64,000 nucleotides of DNA from Flabesymbios commensalis (Eukaryota > Annelida > Polychaeta > Terebellida > Flabelligeridae): the NCBI GenBank assembly GCA_964017125.1, contig OZ024912.1, forward strand, positions 56,476,910 to 56,540,909, in the 5' to 3' direction. Positions 1 to 11,862 of this stretch are shown one piece after another. The position numbers and the translations under genes are program-made. The notes under the pieces were generated by a model that had not been told where the DNA came from, made no database searches, and was given only the letters and a program-made list of their open reading frames with translations. Every line of letters begins with the position of its first letter. The stretch's first letter is position 1.

Positions 1-30
1 TCTATGGATCCCTGGGAAGAACCCGATTCA

Positions 31-105
31 ATAGTGGGTCACCGTCTACGACGCTGGCCCAGCATTAAATCAATATTGTATCGACGTATCGTGTGCTGGA
101 TGTCT
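31..105. repeat. Family A hairpin, degenerate
   Basis: It keeps the family's central CCGTCTACGACGCTGG core and a worn arm ending near GTGTGCTGGATG. The left arm is largely lost. Confidence 0.5.
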
Positions 106-359
106 TCAGAAATGTTTTTATGAATGTTTTGAAAAAGTTGGTGCCAGGCCGTGGATGAACATCTTCCTATAACCAGTATTTAGGCCTAGGTGCAGCTATA
201 TCGCCCTTGACATATCTTTTATTTATGGTTTGTTTCATTTTCAGTGTGATACCTCCTGATCGGCAAGCTAGATTAATATAATGTCAATTCTCTATACAGG
301 GGCCCTGGGGAATAAATAGATGAATAGATAAAACTTCTAATGCGCCTAAATCCCTGTAT

Positions 360-650
360 GACAAGATCTGGTGCACTGGTTAAAGCTGTCGGAGATCGCG
401 GGTTCGAACCCCGCTCTGGCATTCAAGTGTCAAAAAAACAAAACGTTTCTTCCCTGCTCACTCGTAAATATTCAGTATTGTGGGTAGCCTCCGTGACCGA
501 GAGGTAGCGTCCTCGGCCTCAGACCTCCAGGGCTCGAATTTCGAAAACTGCGTCTAGAGTGCAGTGTCATCTCATTCATCGCCAGGAGAGTCTCCTGGTC
601 CAGTTTAGTCTATATATGCACAAAGTTGACCTAAAATCCCATTAATTTAT
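360..650 (+). mobile_element. SINE with two tRNA-like heads (type 1 head)
   Basis: The first head carries a box A-like TGGTGCACTGGTTAAAGC and a box B-like GGGTTCGAACCCC. After a CTCACTCGTAAA linker follows the second tRNA-like unit (GACCGAGAGGTAGCG ... GGGCTCGAATTTCG), then the common tail ending CCTAAAATCCCATTAATTT. The copy is full length but mutated. Confidence 0.8.
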
Positions 651-1661
651 TCAGTTATTTTATCTCCAGAAAAAATACGCATTCACATAATTACGCATCA
701 TTTTTAGAAATATAACATTAACACACATGGGGAAATTTTTAGCAGGTTTGTTATACGATTCTTAGTTTTTGAGAAACAATACCTGCCTTGCACTTTCGAT
801 AACAGCGGATGCTCATAGCCATGTGTCCCACCCATCATCAGGGCCGCCCCTAAACTGCTAAGCAAAATGTTCTTTTTTTTGGTAACAACGCGTTACTATT
901 ACAATATGCCTATATGCCTAATAATAATTATATTGCTGTTAGTGAGGTGTACATTTTTTAGTTTAGAATTTACATCACAACTATTTCGCGAGAAACAGTA
1001 ATACAAAGCCAGTATTTATAACGTTTGGGATTGTTATAAGTTCACTAAACCAGTCAGACAACAATATAGCTCTAATATGTGCATCTACATCCTTCTTATC
1101 AACAATTGAACTTGGGATTGCGTTGGCAATCCCGATTTTAAAATAATGTGATATAGCAAGCAGCAAGAAAAATAACAAACAAACAAAAACACTGTGCTAA
1201 ATGTCTACACAAGTAGAAAACACATTGCTGAAACAGCAATTGCCATTATACGAAACCACAAGGACTTCTTTAATTGACGACCCCACTGTTCAGTCGTGTA
1301 AACCTGCTTTTTAGAAAAAATAGCCACTCAGAAAGAAGAAACTAAATCTTATTCCGCTCGCTTGGTCGGAATAAGTCAAGTATAGAGCTTGTGTGGTGTA
1401 GGTACGTAATTGATCACACTTGAGCAAACCAAACAGCCACCAGAAACTGCCGGCGATATATGTCATTCATCCTGACTATTAGAAGGACTACATTCCCACA
1501 AGGTCCTTCTATTTGGACACAGGGACGTCCTCTAGATGTATGTTTACATGATACAATATCCTGACCGAAATAAGTATACCTCAGCCCCACGCTGTGTGGA
1601 TATGGGCCCCCACTGCCCCCAGTCTCTGGGACAGGACCAACGTTGTACCAGGGTGTGTATT
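651..1661. other. Unannotated intergenic stretch
   Basis: AT-rich DNA with no coding potential or repeat that I recognise. The short open frame at 981-1178 on the minus strand shows no domain. Confidence 0.6.
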
Positions 1662-1759
1662 CCCAGCAAACACGAGACGTTGAGCCAATGGTGGTTTAAA
1701 GTTGGGCCAGCGTCTACGACTTTAAACCACCATTCGTTCAACGGCTCGTGTTTACTTGG
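1662..1759. repeat. Family A hairpin MITE
   Basis: The left end is CCCAGCAAACACGAGACG and the right end is its worn complement. Inverted arms surround a GCGTCTACGAC core. Two overlapping 93-residue frames on opposite strands here are by-products of the palindrome. Confidence 0.85.
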
Positions 1760-1849
1760 TTTATGCTTCAGAACTTGTTTGCAAGACAACAATATTATGG
1801 TGGCAGCTAAATTATGAGATGACAACTCAAAAAACTTACTGGCAAATAG

Positions 1850-1952
1850 TCACCAGTCAAAAGCCAGACGTTGACCCTATGCTGGCTCAATGTTGGTTCA
1901 GCGTCTGCGACATAACACTAACAAATGGCTCGATGTCTTGTGTCAGCTGGGA
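1850..1952. repeat. Family A hairpin, degenerate
   Basis: It has AGACGTTGACCCTATGCTGG on the left, a GCGTCTGCGAC core and CGATGTCTTGTGTCAGCTGGG on the right, with many arm mismatches. Confidence 0.6.
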
Positions 1953-2476
1953 TGCAGAATGACTGTAAGCCTATGTACTATGTAGGCCCTGTAATTATTA
2001 TCCCTTCCTACGTTTGTTCAGCCCAATTGCATGGGGAGATAATAATGTTGTCCGACCAGCTGTTTATCAGGGTTTTTTCTTTTTTTCATTTACGAAAACG
2101 AAAAGGATTTTTCTTCAATAAACGTGTTTATTGTCTATGTGTTATTTGGGCAATATCTCAGACGCTGGGTAAAGAATACTTATGCTGGCATAAAAATTCA
2201 AACAATTATGACGACCGATCATGTTTATCCAGGAGAAAATTATATTGTACGTGTACAATCAATTATTGTACTAGATTCAAACAGTAAATCTGTACAGAAA
2301 AACACACTCAGAAGTATGTACACGTGTTTTCTGATCCAGAATGGCGGATTAGAGATCTTGTCATATATGAATCTTTTAACATTGATACCGGCTGTAGCTG
2401 ATCCCTGATGGTGGGCTCGTGGAGCTTGTCTGTGGGTATATATACGGTCTTGATGGATGTTAAAGGAACTGTTTAT

Positions 2477-2905
2477 GTTGACAATTTTGGTTTTATTTTT
2501 TTTTATGAAGTAGTGTATCCCGCAGATCATTATTTAATTTTTTTCAGATTTTTTAGATTTTTAAAAACATTTCTTAATAATATTTATAAGAATCCATCAA
2601 AAACACAAACATGCAGTTTTTTCACCTAAAGGATAGTTGAATGCTAACACAGCATTGGGCCACAAGTTGATGCCGTCGGCCCAGCGTTGAGCAGACAATC
2701 GATGCCGTGGGGGCGATCGTGGGTTTTTATTGCAGTCTTGTTTACATGAGAATATACATGTACCTCTTGGAAATTAAAACTAGTTTAGTAAGTTTCAGTG
2801 CTTTAATTTTTTTTCAGGATCAGTAGGCTTTAAATTATAGCTTCCTATGAAATAATTTTTCAAAATTGACAAAATTGAAAAAAATCTCAACATAAGAAGT
2901 CGCTT
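2477..2905 (+). repeat. Dispersed ~450-530-bp repeat, copy 1
   Basis: It is similar along its length to 19806-20340 in the same orientation. Shared landmarks are GAAGTAGTGTATCCC, CACAGCATTGGGCCACA, TCGGCCCAGCGTTG and TTTTCAAAATTGACAA. No coding sequence. The class is unknown; it may be a non-autonomous element. Confidence 0.7.
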
Positions 2906-3039
2906 TAAGTATAAACATGGCGAATGGGTGGGACAACAACTATACGTGTTATCTCACATGCCTCTAGAACTAAATTAAACTGATAACTTTAGTATTTGCC
3001 TCTGAAATGAAGATTTACATGATACTGTTTGAGTATATA

Positions 3040-3245
3040 TTAAATCACAACCACTGATTAAGTGAGTGAATCATTGTTCGGATGTACTTATATCTGCATG
3101 CCACTGATGCCATAATCATTATTCGGATGTACGTATATCTGAATGACACTGATGCCACTATAGTGGCATCAGTGGCATGCAGATATAAGTACATCCGAAC
3201 AATGATTCACTCACTTTATCAGTGATTCTGATTTAATCACTCACT
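3040..3245. repeat. Large hairpin with perfect 53-bp arms
   Basis: Arms 3060-3112 and 3164-3216 are exact inverted copies. The 51-bp spacer is itself a diverged direct copy of the left arm. Weaker complementarity continues outward (CACTGATTA / TTATCAGTG). Confidence 0.9.
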
Positions 3246-3413
3246 CACTCAGTGAGTCACTCACTCATACTCGACTCATTCAGCACAACCAACCATATTG
3301 TGCTGATGGATTTAGTCTTTGTTTTTCTGTTTCATTATGTTTTATGTCAAATTAATAAATCCTTAATCCGAGTCACTCATTCAAAAGGACGACACACTAG
3401 ACCTAGTGCACTT

Positions 3414-3736
3414 GGGGCTGGGGCCCTGGCGCAGTCGTTAAAAGCTGCCTGCTTGGAAAGTCGGAGATCGTGCGTTCGAACCCCACTCTGGCCTTCAAGT
3501 TTCAAAGAAAGAAAATGCTTCGTCTCCGCTCACTCATAAAGATTTAATATTGTGAGGAGCCTCCGTGACCAAGAGGTAGCGTGGTCGGCCTCAGACAGCC
3601 AGGGCTCGAATTTCGAATCCTGTGTCTGGAGGGCAGTGTCATCTCATTCATCTCACCATCCTCAGGAGCTTCTCCTGGCCCAGTTTAGCCTATATGTGCA
3701 CAAAAGTGGCCTAAAACCCCATTCATTTCATTGTTT
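3414..3736 (+). mobile_element. SINE, full length, type 1 head, with 13-bp target duplication
   Basis: It is flanked by exact direct repeats ACCTAGTGCACTT at 3401-3413 and 3737-3749. Head 1 has CTGGCGCAGTCGTTAAAAGC and GCGTTCGAACCCC. Head 2 has GACCAAGAGGTAGCG and GGGCTCGAATTTCG. The tail is CCCCATTCATTTCATTGTTT. The clean duplication implies recent LINE-driven insertion. Confidence 0.92.
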
Positions 3737-4024
3737 ACCTAGTGCACTTTCCGTGCTTTAACGAAAATGCCACGGTCACAGACACTTCGTGGCTGCCGGT
3801 AAGAATACATCTATTTTCTCGGCCGAATTGTCATCAGTTCTGGAAAATGTCCCGTTTATAACAGACCTGTCGATATCAGTGATATGGAGGGTATCACTTC
3901 CCCCTGTTATCACCGGTGATTTGTTGTGGTATCAGGGGGATCATATTGCCACAACAGCCAGGGGCAGCAGCCCATATCACCAGTCATTTGTTTTGGTATC
4001 ACGTCAATGAGTGGCCTGGCCATA

Positions 4025-4132
4025 CCAGCAAGCACGAGAAGTTGACCCAATGCTGGGTTAATGTTGGGCCACCGTCGTGGACGGTGGCCCAACATTAACC
4101 CAGCATTGGGTCAACTTCTCGTGTTTGCTGGG
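4025..4132. repeat. Family A hairpin MITE, nearly perfect palindrome
   Basis: The arms of ~50 bp match almost base for base from CCAGCAAGCACGAGAAG to CTTCTCGTGTTTGCTGG around CCGTCGTGGACGG. It is one of the least diverged copies. Confidence 0.93.
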
Positions 4133-5007
4133 ATGGCGCTGTTTGCCCAGTGCTGACGCAAAGTTAGACCAACGTTCTGAACGTTGTCATAACCAGCACA
4201 AGCGTTCGGGCCAATTTAATGTTATGCAGTGAAAGTTAACTGCAGCAAGGACGTAGGCCTGCCTATTGTTCTTGGTCCTTGGTTGTAGCTCTGAAATTGG
4301 TTTAGCCTCACTAAAAAAACGTTGTTCGGATAAAGCAGCTCCCCAGTAGATCCGAGTTAATCCATCGCGCTTTGCTTGGGTCAGATTCCTGAGCTACCAA
4401 TGTACCACCATCTGGCTCTGTGGCTGCGGTTGAAGTAGACTAGCATGTACCAAAAACAAGAGCTTTAGGTGGAAGATAGTTCTTCAATGTACCATCACTT
4501 TCGCCCAAGAGACTTTCGATTGTGCCGCGATGAGAAAATATATTTTAAATTTGGTCTCAGTGAAATGAAATTAAACGTGTTTTATATACGAGAGACTAAA
4601 TCATTTGGTGAACTAGCTGCTAATTCCAATGCTGAGTCAAGGAATACATAAGAAAGTGAATAAAAATGCATTGATTATCTGATTATACGAACTATACTTT
4701 AGAAGTATAGTCCTTTGCCAATGAAAATTAACACAATCACAATTATAACGGAATCAACCAATTCCCATCCGCTATTTAAATGGAAATATAACCTTTACAG
4801 GGCCGCTTATAAGCCTCGTTAAAGAATAAGCAAAGCTGGGAAAATAAACTTACACCACGTTCTGGATTAAGATGGTTAACTGCATGCTCGCAATATCAGA
4901 CAAATTACATGGACATTAGATTCATAATGATAGTGAGAGTACAAGAACCTGCGAATTTGACATTTCTGTCTAAACTTTTGTTTTAAGACACATCACAGTT
5001 TAATATT

Positions 5008-5225
5008 TCCAGCGCGGGGACCGTCTTTAGACGTCAGATTCTGACGACGTCAGATTCTGACGTCTAAAGACGGTCTCCACATTGAAAGAATTACACAAAT
5101 TATAATGGCCGTAGACCCATAACATAGGTATTCAAATGAAGCGAAACGAGCTAACTAGGACATTTATGATGACATAAAATTGAAAAAAACACATTTGGTC
5201 GCTTGGTTCATAAAAATATTCCAAG
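5008..5225 (+). repeat. Family D MITE (TTAA type)
   Basis: It has a CAGCGCGGGGACC head, a double AGACGTCAGATTCTGACG hairpin, then the family's unique stretch (ATAATGGCCGTAGACCCATA, GAGCTAACTAGGACATTTATG). The terminal TTAA is not clear at either end. Confidence 0.85.
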
Positions 5226-5381
5226 TAAAACACTTCAGAACTCAGACAGCGCATGACTTCTATTCTGCGCGCATAAAATAAAAGCTCGTTTTAGAGTGTT
5301 GAGGTTTCTCACACTTTCACTATCGATAACAAGCACTATCACCTACCTGTGAACCGTCCGAGGTAAAGTATCTACACTTGA

Positions 5382-5815
5382 GTGAGTGACTGCTGTGATG
5401 ATCAGTGGATCCCGGTCAACTTGACGCCTGGCTATCTGGATCGAGATCCCACTGGAGAACCTCTCTTCACTTTACAACCTCCTTGGGTGTCCGTGGACTC
5501 CTCACTGGATGGGGCACTGCGCGGGAGTCCCTTCTGTGGACGCGTGTCGCTAGAATCCGATCCTGGGCAGCAGAAGTGTGGGATTTCAGAGAGTCGGGAT
5601 CCGCTGCACCTGTAGCTGGGATCCGAAGTGCCTGTGTGACGGGAGCGGGAGTCTGTCGATTAACGCGGTGGCGCGGACGCTTTGGCCTTGGTTCCAGTTT
5701 CTGCTGGAACTGGCCCCCGCTGCGTGATTTGCTTGTGTTTCAGTCAAGGCGTATACCCCAGCTTGTCCCGCTCTCCTGCTACTGGTGCTGCCACCAACGG
5801 CTGGCTGCGCGGTGA
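5382..5815 (+). other. GC-rich island with two overlapping open frames, function unknown
   Basis: It is clearly richer in G+C and CpG than its surroundings. It is open for 136 codons in one plus frame and 77 in another, and ends at GCGCG|GTGAGTG, a good splice-donor match. The translations (Trp/Arg/Ser-rich) show no domain. It may be a non-coding first exon, an old processed fragment or chance. Confidence 0.3.
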
Positions 5816-5842
5816 GTGATGGACCCCAAACCTAGTGGTGAG

Positions 5843-5938
5843 CAGCAAACACCCAATGCTGGGCTAATGTTGGCCCAGCGTCAACGACGCTTGGCCAACA
5901 TTAGCCCAGCATTGGGTCGACGTCTCTTGTTTGCTGGG
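5843..5938. repeat. Family A hairpin MITE
   Basis: CAGCAAACACCCAATGC lacks the CGAGACGTTG segment of the left arm. The right arm is complete to TTGTTTGCTG. It is bordered on both sides by GGTGAGCAG-like sequence. Confidence 0.88.
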
Positions 5939-5954
5939 TGAGCAGCACTGCAAT

Positions 5955-6250
5955 GAAACAGCAGTAACTGCCGACTTGTAAAGTGGAATAAGTTACTGCT
6001 GTTTGCCATTGAACTACAGTACTTTCTATGCAAAGGCAAACAGCAGTAACTGCTGAATTGCAAAGTAAGATGTTACTGCTGTTTGCCCTTGAACTACAGT
6101 AGAAACAGCAAACAGCAGTAACTGCTCACTTTTGATGTAAGCAGTTGCTGTTGTTTACACTTGCATTGCGTTGCTGCCATGTAAAGTCTAATAGCGGTAA
6201 CTGCTAACTTTTGATGTGAGCAGTTACTGCTCTTTGCCTTTGTATTGCCG
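5955..6250. repeat. Tandem array of small CAGTAACTG hairpins
   Basis: About four units carry AACAGCAGTAACTGCT followed after 20-25 bp by its complement AGTTACTGCTGTTTGCC. Units are separated by a TTGAACTACAGT-like spacer. Later units are more diverged. Confidence 0.8.
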
Positions 6251-8989
6251 AGCATGTAAACAGGATAAGCAGCATCAGTAGCAACAGCAGCAACAAGGGT
6301 TATATAGAGACAAACACAACAACAACATGCAACAACAGCTGCAACTACAATCCATAACAATTTAACAATAACAACAGCTGAACACGGTGACTACAACAGC
6401 AAAAAACAGTCGCAACAAAAACAACGATAAATCACAAGAACACTACTATTAATTAGTCAGGGAAAGTTAGAAACAAAACTGAAACAAATTCCTTTCAAAA
6501 TATTTTTGTACCACGGTCTTGCATAAGGTCTGGACTAGCCACACAAAATTTGTTTACTCTGGATATACATAGGAGGATTTTTGGGAGGGTAAAATCCAAA
6601 ATGACCGACTATCTCAGAGAAAAAAACATAGGGAGTGATAATTAATCATCACTTTGTTTACAAATGTGCTGAATAAAGGATGCGCCTGTCTGTAGTTCAT
6701 GTATCAAATTTAATTTCATCAAATGGTTTGTATTTTTCAGGCCAATTAAAAACCAATTTGACTGCAGAAAAATCTATTAAATGCTGTTTGCTAATTAATT
6801 ATGTCCCACATTATTTTGCTATTATTTGCAATTATGTGTATAACCTTTGGATGTGGCTTTGATAAGCTTATCTTCTTTTTTTGGGAGTCATTTCAAAATA
6901 TACAGTTCATGTTTTGTGGATATTCAACCGACTTCATGATGGGACCATCCACATATTATTTATTAATTTGCCATCAACACAAAAACAATAGCAATTAATT
7001 TGTATAAAATACTAATTGATTTTTGTAAAAATCATTATTGTAATAAAAATTGAATAGTCCACCAGCAACAGACATTGTACAGGACATGAAATATAAAAAT
7101 TGCATAATTGGAATTCGTAATTGATGACCGATTTCACGTACACGGTTTCAAATCACATACTAAATTATTATGAGCTAAAAACTAAAAATAAAGACCGACT
7201 GCTTCTTATATTATGTGGAATGGTACATCTCTCGTTGTATTTTAAATCAGGATAATTCAGTATATAACGTGTAGGTGGCCATTAAATAGATAATAATGCT
7301 TGCATTTAATTAAGCAATTAAATGGAAACCAAACGGTGTTCAAGGTTACTGCAAGCGAGTGCACTGTACAAGAAAGGTGTAAGAGTTATAGGAGCTTTGT
7401 AACAACATCACGTGTTATCATCCCCATCATTCCGTTACATTTTGATAATAATGTATTTATGAGGGAATTCCATAACAAATCACGAGCAGCAGAAACATCA
7501 AGATCCCTCATGCAAGTGCACTCTGCGAACTGGTATATTGTTAATAGTAAGTGAATTAAAAAAGATGTAAGTAAATAAAAAAAACGTTTTATTGTTAGTA
7601 ACAGATATGGAGTATTTTTTTCAAAACAGAACTTTAATCACCAACGTCGTCCATAATCACATAAACTATTTACATCATTCTGAAGTAATTGTCATTCATT
7701 ATGACTTAAAACCTTCCTATGTCATGCTGCATCAACAACAAGTGAACGCAACTTCCTAGAGCATGCAACCAAGGTATATAATTAATATTAAAATAACAGC
7801 AATAACAACGGTCTTAGGATCGAATCTTGTGGAGCACGAGATGAAACATCCAACCAGCTTTAACCCTAACACCCTCTACAACCACTCACTGTCTCCTACC
7901 AGTTAGATACAGGGATCAAGTTTGGGTATATATTGGAATGTGTTGGATTCTCATGTTATTGGACGTAGCCCTGGGCTTCAAGGGCCACGAAATTGATTTA
8001 AAGTCACTACGAGTCGGAAAGGATAAAGCTAAAAGATCGAATTGCAAGGCCATGTATTGATCTAAAATGGCTTTTAAAATAATACTACATTTAACATAAC
8101 TGTCTACCCACCGTTGACCAAATGTAGTGTAAATTGACATGTCATGACAAAATATGTCTGGTTTCGATTTTTTTTATAACCGATTTCGGCCATCTTACAA
8201 TATTTTTTGCTCTGTAAATCACCTCCTATGACAGATGAGCGTAAACAAATTGTCAGAAGTTAGTTAAGACCCTATACTATACAATGGTAAAATTATAACA
8301 GCAGTCGCAGTAGAGCTCCATAGAAGTGTAAAATCATAAAAGATTGTAATTATATTTCTCAATGTTGATTCGTTCTTATGCCAATGTGAGATCGTGTTGA
8401 TCCAGAATCAAACCATATGTTTGCAAAGTATCCCTCTCTCCTGTATTAGAGGCAATGGCAGAAGCAAAACACACAAACAAACAAACAAACAAACAAACAC
8501 ATGTAGATTTCGACACAATTTTTTCACATAGACTTTTCACATGCGTGTTCACATAGGCCAACGGGCCATATTATTCCAAAAATTCAAAAGCACCAAATAA
8601 GACTGAACTAGTTTTATTTCTAAGTTGTATACTGCCATGTAAACAAAGTTATGTGCAGCATACAACACTTTATACCACAAATACCCATCGTTTCAGACCG
8701 TGCAATACTTCAAAACGTAACGCGAGGGACTGGGGGATTACCCTGCAGCACCGATTGCCTGCCGATTACCGTTGGGCCGACAGCATCGACATGTGGCCCA
8801 ATTAATGCTGTGTATAATGTTGTGTGCCGCCAGCGAGGGATGGAAAACTGACACTCTATGTGACATGGTCAATGGTATGCTAGAAAATGTTATTTCGCCA
8901 TTATTCCCAGCAAGGAAACATATTTTGAAGGAAGTACACACAAAATAATTTCCCCTCAAACCGTTGGTATGATACAGAATCCTTGAAGT
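6251..8989. other. Unannotated intergenic stretch
   Basis: AT-rich, with CAA/CAG-rich sequence at 6300-6440, a short (ACAA)n run at 8471-8499 and possible family A remnants near 8765-8830. No convincing gene. Confidence 0.55.
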
Positions 8990-10069
8990 ATGTTGTTAAT
9001 AATTTCGCTAAGCAAAGAGACTTTAACACACAACAAGGAGCACATGAATAATATTGTAAAGCAAGTTACGTTATTCCAACATAATGTCACGCCTGATAAA
9101 TCCAATATGACACAGTTCCTAAACAGTCCCATAACTGCAGAAGCAATTAAAAAAGCGATTCAAAAGTTGAAATGCAAGAAAGCAGCGGGTGTAGATGGTA
9201 TTTCTGCTGAATTTTACAAATATGGATGTGATGAACTCTTGTCAGCATTAAAATTGCTGTTCAATACCATTCTTACCAATGGAGAAAATCCATCTGGATG
9301 GGCTACCGGTATAATCCACCCTGTCTACAAAAAGGGGGACCATGGTGTTCCAGATAATTACAGAAAAATCACAGTCATGCCGTGTATTGGGAAACTATTT
9401 GAATCTATACTTAATAACAGACTCTCATTTAAAAACGAAGTATGTAATGATAATGATCTCTATCAAGCTGGTTTTAAATGCAATTCGCGAACTACGGACA
9501 ATATATTCATACTATGTGCCATCAAATTATTGAACAGGGGAAGAGACGGCAATTTGCTAAACATAATAAAGAGCATGTTTTCTAAAGCAGAGTGCCTACA
9601 AGGCGGTATGCTCAGTCCCAAACTATTCACGGAATATTTACAAGACATATCCGCATCATTTGACCTAGACCAAGGTATCCCTGTGGACACCTTACTAATG
9701 GTATATCTGTTATTTGCAGATGACCTTGTCCTTTTTTCAGAATCTGCTGAGGGATTACAAAAACAGCTAACTGCCTTGTATTCATATGCCTCACTATGGC
9801 ATATAATAGTAAGCATTCCTAAAACAAAAGTTCTTATCTTTAAAGAGCGCTACACAACAGTATGTGGAAGCTTCCACTATGGTGATAACATTATAGAACA
9901 GGCTGAACAATATAAATACAAGTCCGCTAATAACGTGTTAAAAAAACTTTTTCTCACCCTGCTTCCCAAGCAATTTTTGCTCTACGTAAACAGTCCCGTC
10001 CTGTGGTCGGTAAATTGTCACCCACTATTGAGTTCAAGGTATTTGATTGCCAAATATTTCCCATACTAG
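8990..10069 (+). pseudogene. LINE reverse transcriptase fragment, motif A missing
   Basis: 359 codons. Residues ~40-75 are the pre-RT/finger region (KKAAGVDGISAEFYKYG). ~115-135 is VYKKGDHGVPDNYRKITVMP. ~160 is YQAGFKCNSRTTDNIF, ~205 is LQGGMLSPKLF and ~240 is the catalytic FADDLVLF. Between TDNIFILCAI and KLLNRGRDGNLLNII the segment that should hold motif A (the first catalytic aspartate) is absent, and the later G...F region is short. The frame is open, but the enzyme cannot be active. Confidence 0.88.
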
Positions 10070-10906
10070 AATATGGAAGTGATATATGGTATACAGGCGA
10101 TGGTGTTAACGATCTGGAAAAAATCCCTATAAAATTTATTAAATCTATGGAAAAAATCCATCTAAAATTTATTAAATCTACACTTGGTGTTACAAAGGAA
10201 ACACCTGCAATATATGGGGACACGGACACTGATCATCCGGCAACACATAAAAGATGTAAAATATTGGTGTAGAATTCTAAAACTATCTCAGAGCCATCCA
10301 GTCAGAAATGCCTACAATATGCTACTTCAGCTAGAACCATTGGCTTCACGAATTGGTGTTACCGTATTCGCTCTGTTCTCGAACAAACCGGGCTTCATCA
10401 AACTTGGGAATTGCAGAATATTGGGGATACAAATAAATTCATGCTTTAAAGAATCTATAGTTAGAATATTTACACAGCGGTGGAGAAAAGATATTGAGAG
10501 CTCGAATAAGCTGCGCACATATGCATTAGTAAAACAATATTTCTGTGTTGAACCATATATCTCGCACATAAGGGGGAACCACCTGATAACAGCAATGGTG
10601 AGATATCGAATGAGCTCACATGATCTAAATATAGAAAGAGGACGATTCAATAATCCAATCAATCCAAAAAATCAGCAAATATGCACAAGGTGTGAATTAA
10701 ACGAAATTAACGACGAAATACATCTTCTTCTCCACTGTAGCGCTATGAATAATGAACGCAAAATCTTGTTTGATTCTGTAGCCGCAATTATCAATATACA
10801 ACAGACAAATGAAATGCTTCCACGAATTATGACATCTAGAGACATAACAGTGGTGGAGTCACTAGCGCAATTTATTTATTGTTGTTTTAAACAAATTAAG
10901 GGTTAA
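10003..10906 (+). pseudogene. LINE C-terminal region with zinc knuckle
   Basis: Downstream LINE protein sequence continues in shifted frames (10003-10272 and 10184-10906). It includes a terminal CTRCELNEINDEIHLLLHC motif, a C-x2-C-x9-H-x4-C-like knuckle typical of LINE C-termini. A local duplication occurs near 10125-10180 (AAAATTTATTAAATCTA twice). Stop TAA is at 10904-10906. Confidence 0.82.
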
Positions 10907-11862
10907 AAATACTGAGTATAATAAATCTGTCACCTGTCGCTATATTATTCATATTATCATGCTCTCATGATCTGACTTGGGTATTACCACACACTGGACT
11001 GTTGTTGCTCTCGGATTTTATTACTTGGCTTTTTAGGGCCGGCTAGGGACGTTTCCGTCGCCTTTGTTATCAGACGAGGTGGGGCCTTATGGAGGATTTC
11101 AGAGTTGCTAAGTCAACTGATTTTCTCTATGAGGTCGGGAATGTTTTTCTTCGATTGTAACTCCGAGTATGTGGTACTAACTAGGTCATGATTGAAACAG
11201 TATGAATTTAACAATATAGTGAATTAAAATAAGCTGTAATGTTTTTGTGCAAGGGCCATGTCCTGTGTGAATAATTATTAACCACCATTACTACTGTTAT
11301 TACGTTGTTAAGTTTGCACCACTAGTCAAAATCAGGGAATCTCCGAGCTCAACGCGACTGTGCTTGCATGGTCACATGACTCGGAGCTACCTGTTTCACG
11401 GATTGCCACATCTATTGTACTTGCATGATAATATTTAATTTTTCAAAATACCATATAATTTTTACCATTGTCTTATGCATACTCCAGTTACTGTAGCATA
11501 ATTATGCACTTGTATATATTTTAGGTTCCTACGCTTTCCAGAGTGTCTTTTTTGCTACTATATATAGTTAGTATGTCATACATAGTAGCTATTTTATCTC
11601 TGGTTTTGGTGCGGGAAACAAAATGATAGACCTCTATGTTATCTTGGTGATGCCTTTTAATTTTTGTTTAAGTAGTAGTCGGTTATATTATCGAAATACC
11701 CAGTTTTTATTTTGGCAATGCCGCTTAACATGATTTTAATTGTGTATGTCAAACCATGTATATTGTCATATGTACATATATCTCTTTCATTTCTATGACA
11801 AGTAAGTCTGTGATGTCTTTTTCTCTGTCAATAAAATATCTGTCTGTCTGTCTGTCTGTGCT

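Larger units (their letters stand above)
8990..11862 (+). mobile_element. Non-LTR retrotransposon (LINE), 5' truncated
   Basis: It runs from the endonuclease-RT linker through the reverse transcriptase and a C-terminal zinc-knuckle region, then a ~950-bp 3' UTR. The UTR ends in AATAAA (11830-11835) and a (TGTC)n tail at ~11841-11860. No endonuclease is present. The clade is not assigned with confidence. Confidence 0.85.
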
